Of a stretch of DNA of 64,000 nt, positions 1 to 8,182 are shown piece by piece. The stretch spans positions 124,001 through 188,000 of the forward strand of contig UBMU01000001.1 in assembly GCA_900466605.1 (NCBI GenBank). Reading direction: 5' to 3'. The translations under genes were made by a program, and so were the position numbers. Within the stretch, counting starts at the first letter, position 1. Each line of letters begins with the position of its first letter. Origin of the DNA: Hyphomicrobiales bacterium (GTDB lineage Bacteria; Pseudomonadota; Alphaproteobacteria; Rhizobiales; Rhizobiaceae). The notes beneath the pieces are model-generated. The model had not been told where the DNA came from. It made no database searches and saw only the letters and a list, made by a program, of their open reading frames with translations.

Positions 1-398
1 AAATCTGGCAGGCCGATAGCGCCGGCCTCTATAATAGTCCCTCTGAAATGCGTGGCGCGGCGGATCCGAATTTCACCGGATGGGGGCGTTGCGCGACGCG
101 CGCCGAAGATGGTGTATTCACATTTGACACGGTCAAGCCCGGCCGCGTTCCTTTCAAGGACGGGCGCAACATGGCGCCGCATATCACTTTCTGGATTGTC
201 GCACGCGGCATCAACATCGGCCTGCACACGCGGATGTATTTCCCCGAGGAAACGGAAGCAAACAACGCTGACCCATTGCTCTTGCGCATCGAACATCGGG
301 AGCGTGTCGATACTCTGATCGCCATTCGTGACGGTCAGACCCTGACATTCGACATTCGACTCCAGGGCGACAGGGAGACTGTGTTTCTCGATATCTGA
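1..398 (+). CDS. pcaG: Protocatechuate 3,4-dioxygenase alpha subunit (3' part)
   Basis: The frame is open from position 3 and continues leftward out of the window, so only the C-terminal ~130 residues are present. The segment reads IWQADSAGLYNSPSE, then a GRVPFKDGRNMAPHI stretch and RGINIGLHTRMYF, all typical of the alpha subunit of intradiol protocatechuate dioxygenase. With PcaH this enzyme cleaves protocatechuate to 3-carboxy-cis,cis-muconate in the cytoplasm. The alpha subunit does not carry the catalytic iron, so no iron ligands are expected here. pcaB follows 73 bases downstream on the same strand, as expected for a pca operon. Confidence 0.93.
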   Translation, partial: IWQADSAGLYNSPSEMRGAADPNFTGWGRCATRAEDGVFTFDTVKPGRVPFKDGRNMAPHITFWIVARGINIGLHTRMYFPEETEANNADPLLLRIEHRERVDTLIAIRDGQTLTFDIRLQGDRETVFLDI

Positions 399-471
399 CG
401 CAGAGGGAGCGCGGGACTTGCAACGCGACCGTTCAAGGCGCAGTTATCCGTCTCCCGCATGAAAGACGCAG

Positions 472-1530
472 ATGACCATCTCAGCTTTCGATCACCCCTT
501 CCTTTCCGGCCTTCTGGGCGATGAAGAAATCGCGCCGTATTTTTCCGCGCAGGCCGATATCCGTGCCATGCTTGGGTTCGAGGCTGCCCTTGCGAGAGCA
601 GAGGCAATCCATGGTCTGATTTCGCAAGAGGCTGCCCGCCATATCGGCGCCGTTTGCGCGGCGTTCGAGCCTGATATCTTGCATCTGAAGATGGCTACCT
701 CTCGCGATGGGGTGGTCGTTGCCGAACTCGTCAAGCAACTTCGAACGGCTGTTGGAAGTCAGCATTCGGATTGCGTTCACCTCGGCGCCACGAGCCAGGA
801 TGTCATCGACACCAGTCTGATGATGCGCCTGAAGGCAATCACGTTCGTCTTGTCGAACCGGCTCTCGCTTTTATCCAACGCATTCGACCGTCTCGACACG
901 AAGTTTGGGAAACAAACATTGATGGGGCGAACCCGAATGCAGGCGGCGATCGCGATCACCGTGTCGGATCGTCTTCGTGCATGGGAGACGCCGCTTGCCG
1001 GCTATCGCGACAGGTTGACGCAACAACGCTTTCCCTTGCAGTTTGGCGGAGCCGCTGGCACTCTTGACAAGCTTCACTCAAATGCACTGCCCATCCGGGC
1101 CACACTCGCTCAGGAACTCGGCCTTGCCGACGCACCGCAATGGCAAAGTCAGCGCGGGTTGATCGCGGATTTTGCCAATCTTCTTTCCCTCATCACAGGT
1201 AGTCTCGGAAAAATCGGCCAAGACATCGCTCTTCTGGCGCAAGCGGGGGACGAGATTGAGCTTGCCGGGGGTGGTGGTTCGTCCGCTATGGCACATAAGC
1301 AAAATCCGGTCGCAGCCGAGACACTCGTCGCTCTTGCGCGCTTCAACGCCACTCAGGTATCCGGTGCACATCAGTCTCTGGTGCATGAGCAGGAGAGGTC
1401 TGGCGCGGCCTGGATGCTCGAATGGCTCATTCTGCCGCAAATCGTTATGGCCACGGCCGCATCGCTTCGATTGGCGCTCGAACTCGTCGGCAATATCAGG
1501 CGGATCGGTGCGATAATTCATAACCCCTGA
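472..1530 (+). CDS. pcaB: 3-carboxy-cis,cis-muconate cycloisomerase
   Basis: This 352-residue protein of the fumarase/aspartase superfamily carries the family signature GSSAMAHKQNP near residue 275 and the conserved TSRDGV and GATSQDVIDT segments in its first third. It catalyses the second step of the protocatechuate branch of the beta-ketoadipate pathway, converting carboxymuconate to a muconolactone. Its length fits rhizobial PcaB, which is shorter than the ~450-residue pseudomonad form. It directly follows pcaG, and a transporter operon begins 117 bases later. Confidence 0.92.
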   Translation: MTISAFDHPFLSGLLGDEEIAPYFSAQADIRAMLGFEAALARAEAIHGLISQEAARHIGAVCAAFEPDILHLKMATSRDGVVVAELVKQLRTAVGSQHSDCVHLGATSQDVIDTSLMMRLKAITFVLSNRLSLLSNAFDRLDTKFGKQTLMGRTRMQAAIAITVSDRLRAWETPLAGYRDRLTQQRFPLQFGGAAGTLDKLHSNALPIRATLAQELGLADAPQWQSQRGLIADFANLLSLITGSLGKIGQDIALLAQAGDEIELAGGGGSSAMAHKQNPVAAETLVALARFNATQVSGAHQSLVHEQERSGAAWMLEWLILPQIVMATAASLRLALELVGNIRRIGAIIHNP

Positions 1531-1647
1531 AGTATGATTTTCGCCTTTTATTTCATTTTACATTACCGTTTTGGATGAGACACTATCGTCACTGTTAGCC
1601 TTGCGCTAATCCGGCGTAGGAGTGCGCCATCGTCAATGGGAGGATTT

Positions 1648-2820
1648 ATGAAACGGTTTGTCCTGGCCGCCGTTGCGGCAATCGTCATGAGCACGGCTGC
1701 CTATGCCGACACCGTCAAGATTGGCGTCGTCGGGCCGTTCTCGGGCCCCTTTGCCCTGCAGGGCAAGAACTTCAAGGCTGGCATCGATGCCTATATGGCG
1801 ATCAACGGCAACAAGGTCGGCGACAACACTGTCGAAGTGATCTATCGCGACCTTCCGGCCGCCGATCCGGCACAGTCGAAGGCACTGGCACAGGAACTTG
1901 TGGTCAAGGAGAAGGTTCAATATCTCGCTGGCTTTTACTTCACGCCTGACGCCATGGCCGTTACGCCGATCCTGAAGCAGGCGAATACCCCGCTCGTCAT
2001 CATGAATGCTGCCACATCGGCGATCGTCACAAAGAGCCCGCTCGTGGTGCGCACGTCGTTCACGACCTGGCAGACATCAACGCCTATTGCCAAGGTTGCC
2101 CATGATGCGGGCGTGAGTAAGGTTATATCAGTCGTTAGCGACTACGGGCCAGGTGTCGACGCAGAAAATGCCTTCAAGGCAGCTTTTGAAAAAGAAGGAG
2201 GTCAGGTGGTCGAGGCGATACGTATGCCGCTGTCGACCAACGATTTCAGTCCTATCATGCAGCGGATCAAGGATTCCGGTGCGCAGGGCGTCTTTGCGTT
2301 CTTGCCGTCAGGTCCCACCACACTTGGCTTCGTAAAGGCCTATAACGAGAACGGCCTCAAGGCCGCCGGCGTCAAGTTCTTCGCGCCGGGTGATCTCACA
2401 CAGGAATCCGACCTTCCTGCCCTTGGTGACGCAGCCCTCGGAATTCAGACGACTTTCCATTATGCCGTCTCGCACGACTCCCCAGAAAACAAGACGTTCG
2501 TGGAAGCAGCCTCAAAGGCAATCGGCAACAAGGCGGAGCTTTCCTTCCCGGCTGTCGGTGCCTACGACGGTATGAATGTCATCTACAAGATGATCGAGGC
2601 CACCGGCGGCAAGCAGGATGCCGCCAAGGCGGTTGAGGCCGTCAAGGGCCTGTCGTGGGTCAGCCCGCGTGGTCCGGTTTCAATCGACCCGGAGAGCCGT
2701 CACATCACGCAGAACATCTACCTGCGCGAGGTCACCAAGGCTGATGACGGAACTTACTACAACAAGGAAGTTCAGACTTTCGAAAAGCAGGGCGATCCTG
2801 GTCTTGCCGCTGCGAAGTAA
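1648..2820 (+). CDS. pcaM: ABC transporter periplasmic substrate-binding protein, probable aromatic-acid type
   Basis: The protein is ~390 residues with a clear signal peptide (MKRFVLAAVA... cleaving after AYA) followed by the Peripla_BP_6 (leucine-binding-protein-like) fold start TVKIGVVGPFSGPFA. The ATG at 1648 is preferred over an upstream ATG at 1636 because GGGAGG lies five bases before it. It heads a five-gene ABC operon directly downstream of pcaGB. Sinorhizobium has a protocatechuate-inducible system of this composition named PcaMNVWX under the LysR regulator PcaQ. The symbol is assigned by that analogy and the substrate is inferred. A weak LysR-type T-N11-A dyad (ATTACC...GGAT) lies at 1562-1576. 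Confidence 0.82.
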   Translation: MKRFVLAAVAAIVMSTAAYADTVKIGVVGPFSGPFALQGKNFKAGIDAYMAINGNKVGDNTVEVIYRDLPAADPAQSKALAQELVVKEKVQYLAGFYFTPDAMAVTPILKQANTPLVIMNAATSAIVTKSPLVVRTSFTTWQTSTPIAKVAHDAGVSKVISVVSDYGPGVDAENAFKAAFEKEGGQVVEAIRMPLSTNDFSPIMQRIKDSGAQGVFAFLPSGPTTLGFVKAYNENGLKAAGVKFFAPGDLTQESDLPALGDAALGIQTTFHYAVSHDSPENKTFVEAASKAIGNKAELSFPAVGAYDGMNVIYKMIEATGGKQDAAKAVEAVKGLSWVSPRGPVSIDPESRHITQNIYLREVTKADDGTYYNKEVQTFEKQGDPGLAAAK

Positions 2821-2847
2821 CGGCCTTTGATGCTTGCAACGATCCGG

Positions 2848-2880
2848 AAAGCCTGCAGCGCCGGATGCGCTGCAGGCTTT
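2848..2880 (+). terminator. Strong hairpin between binding-protein and permease genes
   Basis: A perfect 13-bp inverted repeat (AAAGCCTGCAGCG / CGCTGCAGGCTTT) surrounds a 7-base loop. Only three T residues end the stem, so it is a poor full terminator. It more likely causes partial termination or protects the 3' end of the binding-protein mRNA, giving more binding protein than permease. Confidence 0.7.
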
Positions 2881-2918
2881 CAAGTCCAGGCCCGCTCCAA
2901 TAGCATTGGGATAGCCTC

Positions 2919-3782
2919 ATGCAAACAGTCTTCAGTATAGCCGTCGATGCGCTTGCCTATGGTATGGTGCTGTTTGTCATCTCGATCGGTCTGTCGGTGA
3001 CCATGGGATTGATGCGCGTTGTCAACCTTGCACATGGTGCGTTTGCCATGATCGGCGGCTACATTGCCTCCTATGCGGCGCGCGACCTCGGGCTCGGATA
3101 CGGCATTGCAGTGATAGCGGCGGTTATCGGCACGGTGATCATCGCCATCCCTATCGAGCGCTTTCTCTATCGGCGTATCTATGGGGCGCCCGAATTGACG
3201 CAAGTGCTGATGACTATCGGCATCACCTTCTGCATCATTGGCATTGCCAACTACGTGTTCGGTCCGACACTGAAGACGATCCCGCTGCCGACGGGACTTC
3301 AGGGGTCTGCCGACCTCGGGTTCCGCACGATCCCCGTCCATCGCCTCTTTGCGATCGTCTGCGGGTTGGCTGTTGCGGGCGGTCTCTGGTACTCAATCGA
3401 AAGGACGAGTTTTGGAGTTAAGCTGCGCGCCTCGGTCGATAATGCTGCCATGGCAGCAGCTCTCGGCGTACGCACCGAAATCATCTATGCGCTTAGCTTT
3501 GCCGTTGCCGTCGGCCTTGCAGCCTTTGGTGGCGTAGTTGGTGCGGAGATGCTGCCGGTCGAACCCTATTACGCACTGCGCTACATGGTAACTTTCCTCG
3601 TGGTCGTCTCTGTTGGCGGTGCAGGGTCCATTCCGGGAGCTCTTGTTGCCTGCCTCCTGCTTGGCGGCATTGACACTACCGGTCGCTATCTTATGCCGGA
3701 GTTTGGAGAATTTTTCTTCTACCTCGCGGTTATTGCCATCATCTGCATCTTCCCACGCGGACTGGCGGGAAGGGCGAAATAG
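2919..3782 (+). CDS. Branched-chain-type ABC transporter permease (LivH family)
   Basis: This 287-residue, strongly hydrophobic protein has about eight membrane segments and the LivH-type opening: a TMGLMRVVNLAHGAFAM motif followed by an aromatic-rich glycine segment. It forms one half of the membrane channel for the substrate delivered by the binding protein at 1648-2820. By gene order it corresponds to PcaN of the Sinorhizobium protocatechuate system. The next permease starts two bases after its stop, which indicates one transcript. Confidence 0.87.
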   Translation: MQTVFSIAVDALAYGMVLFVISIGLSVTMGLMRVVNLAHGAFAMIGGYIASYAARDLGLGYGIAVIAAVIGTVIIAIPIERFLYRRIYGAPELTQVLMTIGITFCIIGIANYVFGPTLKTIPLPTGLQGSADLGFRTIPVHRLFAIVCGLAVAGGLWYSIERTSFGVKLRASVDNAAMAAALGVRTEIIYALSFAVAVGLAAFGGVVGAEMLPVEPYYALRYMVTFLVVVSVGGAGSIPGALVACLLLGGIDTTGRYLMPEFGEFFFYLAVIAIICIFPRGLAGRAK

Positions 3783-3783
3783 A

Positions 3784-4794
3784 ATGGCTGCTGTCATGAA
3801 CACCGAAGTAACAGTTCCCGTCCCCGCGCGCCCCCGCCGATCGATTGTGCGAGACGTGGCAGGCGTTGCGGCCATCATGGTCGTTGCCGTGTTTGGCTAC
3901 TTTCTTTTTCCCGACAATCTCGCGCTGCTTACTCGTATTGTCGCAGTGGCCATGCTCGTGCTATCGCTCGATCTTGTCACCGGTTACTGTGGCGTCGCGA
4001 CACTTGGCCACGCGGCCCTATTCGGTTCGGGCGCCTATGCCGCAGGTATCCTTTCGGCTCATTATGGCATCAACGATCCGCTGCTCATGACGCTCGCTGG
4101 TATTGCCGGTGGTGCTGCCGCGGGACTGGTTAGCGGCGCCGTGATCTTACGGGGTCACGGCCTGCCTCAACTCGTCCTGTCGATCGCCCTTGTCCATCTC
4201 TTCCACGAGTTCGCAAACAAGGCGTCGAGTTGGACCGGTGGTAGCGATGGCCTATCGGGCATCACGCCCGATCCGATCTTCGGATACTTCGAATTCGATC
4301 TCTACGGCCACACAGCCTTCGTCTTCGCAATTGTCCTGCTGCTCATCGTCTTTGTGCTGCTTCGTCTGCTCGTGCGCTCGCCCTTCGGGATGCTGTGTCG
4401 TGGCGTCAAGGAGGATCCTGTGCGGGTTAGAGCAATGGGGGCCTCACCAAAGGCCGCCCTGATGAGGATGTACGTGATCTCGGGTGCAGTCGCGGGCGTC
4501 GGTGGGGCGCTAAACGCCATTACCACGCAGGTCGTCGGTCTCGACAGCCTGTCTTTCACGCTTTCAGCAGAGTCGCTGGTGATGCTCGTTCTCGGTGGCA
4601 CGGGCTCGTTGCTTGGCGCCCTTTCGGGCACCGTCATCTTTATGCTGTTCGAGGATTATGTGTCGGCAGCAAATCCATTCCATTGGCTCACAATGGTAGG
4701 CGTGCTGCTGATCGGTGTCGTTCTGTTTGCGCCGAAAGGTCTCTATGGAACTGCTGCCGCCTTCCTGAATCGCAAGAAGGAGGCTGGGCAATGA
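3784..4794 (+). CDS. Branched-chain-type ABC transporter permease (LivM family)
   Basis: This 336-residue permease has a short cytoplasmic N-terminus (MAAVMNTEV...RPRR) and then about nine hydrophobic segments. It carries the LivM-type GYCGVATLGHAALFG motif and the late GASPKAALMRMYVISG coupling segment that contacts the ATPases. The start at 3784 is the first ATG after the upstream stop; an ATG at 3796 is possible. It would correspond to PcaV. Its stop overlaps the next start by four bases (ATGA). Confidence 0.87.
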   Translation: MAAVMNTEVTVPVPARPRRSIVRDVAGVAAIMVVAVFGYFLFPDNLALLTRIVAVAMLVLSLDLVTGYCGVATLGHAALFGSGAYAAGILSAHYGINDPLLMTLAGIAGGAAAGLVSGAVILRGHGLPQLVLSIALVHLFHEFANKASSWTGGSDGLSGITPDPIFGYFEFDLYGHTAFVFAIVLLLIVFVLLRLLVRSPFGMLCRGVKEDPVRVRAMGASPKAALMRMYVISGAVAGVGGALNAITTQVVGLDSLSFTLSAESLVMLVLGGTGSLLGALSGTVIFMLFEDYVSAANPFHWLTMVGVLLIGVVLFAPKGLYGTAAAFLNRKKEAGQ

Positions 4795-5555
4795 GCGCCG
4801 TCTTCGAGGTTCAAAACCTGAAGAAGTCCTTTGGCGGATTGGCAGTGACCAATGACGTCTCGCTATCGATGGCGCCTGGCGACCGAGTGGCGCTGATTGG
4901 ACCAAACGGTGCCGGTAAGACCACCTTCGTCAATCTCGTGACAGGCAACTTGCATCCGGATTCCGGCGACGTTCGACTTGCGGGCGAAACCGTCACCAAG
5001 ATCGGGGCCAATGGCCGGGTCAAACGCGGCCTGGTGAGGTCCTTCCAGGTAACCCGCCTCTTCCCCGAGATGACGCCGGCCGAACATGTGGCCCTTGCCA
5101 TCCTCCAGCGACAGGGACGCACCGGTCGCATGTTTGGAAATTTCCTCGCAATGCCTGACGTGATGGACGAGGTGAGGGATCTGCTCGCCACCCTCGGCAT
5201 TGCCCACCTCATGCATCGCAGGGTCAACGAAATTGCCTATGGTCAGCAGCGTCTCTTGGAAATCGCTGTTGCCATGGCGCTTCGTCCCAAGGTGCTTTTA
5301 CTCGATGAGCCTGCTGCGGGCGTTCCCCAAAGCGATACCGGCCGGATCGAGCAGGCTCTTGCCGACCTGCCCGCCGATCTTTCCGTTTTGATGATTGAGC
5401 ACGACATGGATCTGGTCTTCCGTTTTGCCAAGCGCGTCGTCGTTCTTGCGGCGGGCGCGATCATTTTCGATGGATCGCCCGCCGACGTCACCAAGGACGC
5501 CCGCGTTCGCGAGGCCTATCTCGGGAGCTATGCCAATGCCAGCCACGCAGCTTGA
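4791..5555 (+). CDS. Branched-chain-type ABC transporter ATPase (LivG family)
   Basis: This 254-residue ATP-binding subunit has Walker A GPNGAGKTT (near residue 39), the Q-loop segment RSFQVTRLFPEMT, a YGQQRLLEIAVAMAL signature (a LivG-style variant of LSGGQ) and Walker B LLLDEPAAGV. AGGAGG seven bases before the ATG at 4791 supports that start, which overlaps the previous stop as ATGA. It powers uptake together with the LivF-type ATPase that follows. Confidence 0.88.
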   Translation: MSAVFEVQNLKKSFGGLAVTNDVSLSMAPGDRVALIGPNGAGKTTFVNLVTGNLHPDSGDVRLAGETVTKIGANGRVKRGLVRSFQVTRLFPEMTPAEHVALAILQRQGRTGRMFGNFLAMPDVMDEVRDLLATLGIAHLMHRRVNEIAYGQQRLLEIAVAMALRPKVLLLDEPAAGVPQSDTGRIEQALADLPADLSVLMIEHDMDLVFRFAKRVVVLAAGAIIFDGSPADVTKDARVREAYLGSYANASHAA

Positions 5556-6252
5556 AGTTAAAAACCTGTCGGCTGGCTATGGTGCGACCCGCGTTTTGGA
5601 AGGCGTTTCGTTTTCTGTTTCTGCCGGTGCACGCCTGGCAGTCCTCGGCCGCAACGGCATGGGAAAAACGACGTTGCTCGCGACCCTTGCTGGGCAGACC
5701 AAGCGATATGAAGGGTCGATAAGTCTCGGTACTACTGATGTGACCTCGATGCCAAGCGCTGCACGCGCGCACAAAGGATTGGGTTATGTGCCGCAGGCGC
5801 GATGCATCTTCCCGACGCTGACGGTAGAGGAAAACCTGTTTGTCGGCCTAAAGGGACGGCCCAAAAACTCGCTAGAGGAAGCCTACGGAATGTTTCCGCG
5901 ATTGAAGGAGAGACGTAGCAACCTCGGAAGCCAGCTCTCCGGTGGCGAGCAGCAGATGTTGTCGACCGCGCGAACCATCCTCGGGCGCCCCTCGGTGCTC
6001 CTTCTCGATGAGCCGCTTGAGGGATTGGCGCCGGTAATCTGTGAGGAATTGATGGCAGCCTTTGCCGAACTTGCAAAGACGGGTGACATGACCATCCTCC
6101 TTGTCGAGCAACGTATCCAGAGTGCCCTGGATTTTGCCGATCGTGTGATTATTCTGGAGCGTGGCCGCCTCGCCTGGACCGGTACGCCGAAAGCATTGTC
6201 TGACGATCATGATGCCGTGGAGCGATTGCTGGGTGTCGGCGGGCTTCATTAG
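5536..6252 (+). CDS. Branched-chain-type ABC transporter ATPase (LivF family)
   Basis: This 238-residue ATPase has Walker A GRNGMGKTT, a GYVPQARCIFPTLTVEEN Q-loop segment, the canonical LSGGEQQM signature and Walker B LLLDEPLEGLAP, the hallmark of LivF. Two in-frame ATGs (5530 and 5536) are possible; GGGAG at 5523-5527 gives better spacing to 5536. The gene overlaps the end of the LivG-type gene by 20 bases. It is the last gene of the transporter operon, and a 353-base noncoding stretch follows. Confidence 0.88.
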   Translation: MPATQLEVKNLSAGYGATRVLEGVSFSVSAGARLAVLGRNGMGKTTLLATLAGQTKRYEGSISLGTTDVTSMPSAARAHKGLGYVPQARCIFPTLTVEENLFVGLKGRPKNSLEEAYGMFPRLKERRSNLGSQLSGGEQQMLSTARTILGRPSVLLLDEPLEGLAPVICEELMAAFAELAKTGDMTILLVEQRIQSALDFADRVIILERGRLAWTGTPKALSDDHDAVERLLGVGGLH

Positions 6253-6605
6253 AGCGAGGACAACCAAGCGATTGGACATTCTGTTCAACTCGCCAATGTC
6301 CCTCATACTATTGGCGAAGGCGGCTCCAATTGTATTTGGAGGGCTGAGCAACCACTTTATAGATAAGTAATGCGGAACATGCCGCTTCCTTCTTGCAAAG
6401 CGACAAGGTCCCTTTACCGAAAACTAACGATAGGCAGTTGCTTTCTGAAGCAAAAATCGATTGCTTAGGAAAATCTACCACTTCAACTGCTAACCGGTAG
6501 AAACGGTACCAACGATACGGGGCAGCCCATGGAATACAACGCTTCGCTTGCTAATCATGTTGTGATTACGATAGCGTTGTGGGGTCGGCCCATTTTGAAG
6601 ACGCG
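6253..6605. other. Noncoding stretch upstream of the MBL-fold gene
   Basis: No convincing ORF or RNA gene is seen. It is less GC-rich than its surroundings. It holds an inverted repeat TAATCA-TGTTG-TGATTA at 6552-6568, about 40 bases upstream of the 6606 start, that could be an operator. No clear terminator for the upstream operon was found. Confidence 0.5.
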
Positions 6606-7436
6606 ATGAGTAAAGATCTGTTTCAGGTAAAGTTTTGGGGCGTTCGCGGCAGCATCCCGGTCTCGGGCCCCGAATTCGATCGCTATGGCGGCAACACCTC
6701 ATGCATCGAAATTCGCTGCGGTGAATACCGGATGATCTTCGACGCCGGATCGGGCGTACGCGAAGCCGGGCTTGCCATGCTCAACGAGGAGGTCAGGGAC
6801 GTTGACCTGTTCTTCAGCCACTGCCACTACGACCACATCATCGGTCTGCCGTTCTTCAAGGCGATTTATTACCCAACCATCGACCTGACGATCTGGTCCG
6901 GCCATCTGGATGGCAAAATGACCACGCGCGAGATGATTGAGCAGTTCATCAGCCCGCCGTGGTTTCCCGTCAAAACCGACATTTGTCAGGCGACGATGAG
7001 CTTTCGTGACTTCCATGCTGGTCAGACACTGGAGCCGCGGCCCGGCGTCAAGATCAAGACGTTCATGTTGAACCATCCAGGTGGCGCGATCGGTTATCGT
7101 GTTGAGTGGGCAGGTCGCTCTGTCGCATTGATCTACGACGTCGAACACATCCCCGGGGTTTACGACCCCGTCGTGCTTGAAATGATGAAGGATGCCGATC
7201 TCGCCATCTACGACTGCACCTATAACGAAGATGAGATGCAGCGTTTCAAGGGCTTCGGACACTCTACCTGGCAACACGGAGTAGAACTCGCCAAGCTCGC
7301 AAACGCAAAGCAATTCGCGCTCTTCCATCATGCCCCTTCACGAACGGACACGCAGTTGGAGCAGATGGAACTGGACGCCCAAGCAGCGTTTCCGCGCTCG
7401 TTCGCAGCGCGAGACAACCAGCTCGTTGAGATCTAG
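6606..7436 (+). CDS. Metallo-beta-lactamase-fold hydrolase, possible cyclic-nucleotide phosphodiesterase
   Basis: This 276-residue protein opens with WGVRGSIPVSG and YGGNTSC, hallmarks of an MBL subfamily often annotated as phosphodiesterase-like. It has the metal motif H72-x-H74-x-D76-H77, a further metal His in LNHPGG, and a late LFHHAPSRTD. No signal peptide is present, so it is cytoplasmic. A GTG at 6579 would add nine residues; the ATG at 6606 is chosen because MSKDLFQVKFWG is the natural family opening. Three cyclase-fold proteins and a cyclic-nucleotide receptor in the following 23 kb make cAMP or related turnover an attractive role, but this is inference. Confidence 0.8.
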   Translation: MSKDLFQVKFWGVRGSIPVSGPEFDRYGGNTSCIEIRCGEYRMIFDAGSGVREAGLAMLNEEVRDVDLFFSHCHYDHIIGLPFFKAIYYPTIDLTIWSGHLDGKMTTREMIEQFISPPWFPVKTDICQATMSFRDFHAGQTLEPRPGVKIKTFMLNHPGGAIGYRVEWAGRSVALIYDVEHIPGVYDPVVLEMMKDADLAIYDCTYNEDEMQRFKGFGHSTWQHGVELAKLANAKQFALFHHAPSRTDTQLEQMELDAQAAFPRSFAARDNQLVEI

Positions 7437-8182
7437 CTCAAAAGGTCATGAGCTGACGACCACGTTACGCCCGGATGGCCTGCGGTCTCATCAAAAAGCC
7501 GATCGAGGAATCTCCACTCCGAAGTGCCGTGGACGAGATGGTGGGTGAGTATTCCGATCGGCTCGTCATCCTTCACAAACCGGGCTTGTAGTTCGCCAAC
7601 CAGCTCTGCGACAAGATCCCCGTGAGAGCGGCTTCCACGCTGTCCGCGCGCATTGACGACATCGACATGTGTATTCAAAACCCGAATGGAGCTATTTTCC
7701 TTGCTCCTGCCGAAAACGGATAGGACCTCAAAGCCTTCCTGTCCAAGCCATGGAACGAGATCCTCGTTAATCCTGTTCCATGGCGGCACCAGCATCGGGA
7801 CCAGCCTTTGGCCGTGGAGATGTCGAAGGGTAGCAAGACCATTGCGCAGCTCCGATAGCACAACTTGAGCCGGCCGATGACGACCAAGTTCCTGTTTCTT
7901 TTCATTCGCACTTGCATAGTTTGCGTGCGACCAGCCGTGCACGGCGACGAGAACCTGGTTCTCTCGGGCGAGCCGTGTTGCCAACGCGTCGTCGGTAAAG
8001 GCAGGAATCACAGCAAGCGTCAGCGGGACTGACGCCCGCCCTGTTGCATCGAGTAGCCGCTCCAGGGTGTCGGTCACCTCAACGGCGTCGTCGTCTCGCA
8101 ACCATAGTCGCGCCCGGCGCCCGGCCGATTCCCAGCGTTTCAGTTCCGCCCGCAAGGGCATCCAGGGTCCGTCATCGTTCAT
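7433..8182 (-). CDS. Polysaccharide deacetylase (NodB-like) family protein
   Basis: This 249-residue cytoplasmic-looking protein has a metal-ligand acidic motif R29-DDD, an H82-GWSH86 histidine pair, VPPWNRI and a late ILTHH segment, the pattern of the divergent NodB/DUF2334-like deacetylases. It may remove acetyl groups from a sugar, but the absence of a signal peptide argues for a precursor rather than a finished polymer. Its ATG overlaps the stop of the upstream glycosyltransferase by four bases, so the two are translationally coupled. Its stop shares a CTAG with that of the convergent MBL gene. Confidence 0.75.
   Translation of the reverse strand: MNDDGPWMPLRAELKRWESAGRRARLWLRDDDAVEVTDTLERLLDATGRASVPLTLAVIPAFTDDALATRLARENQVLVAVHGWSHANYASANEKKQELGRHRPAQVVLSELRNGLATLRHLHGQRLVPMLVPPWNRINEDLVPWLGQEGFEVLSVFGRSKENSSIRVLNTHVDVVNARGQRGSRSHGDLVAELVGELQARFVKDDEPIGILTHHLVHGTSEWRFLDRLFDETAGHPGVTWSSAHDLLS

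Noticed and set aside
2821..2918. Full operon terminator after the binding-protein gene
   Set aside because: The hairpin is strong but lacks a T-run and the permease genes follow in the same direction; partial termination or stabilisation is more likely.
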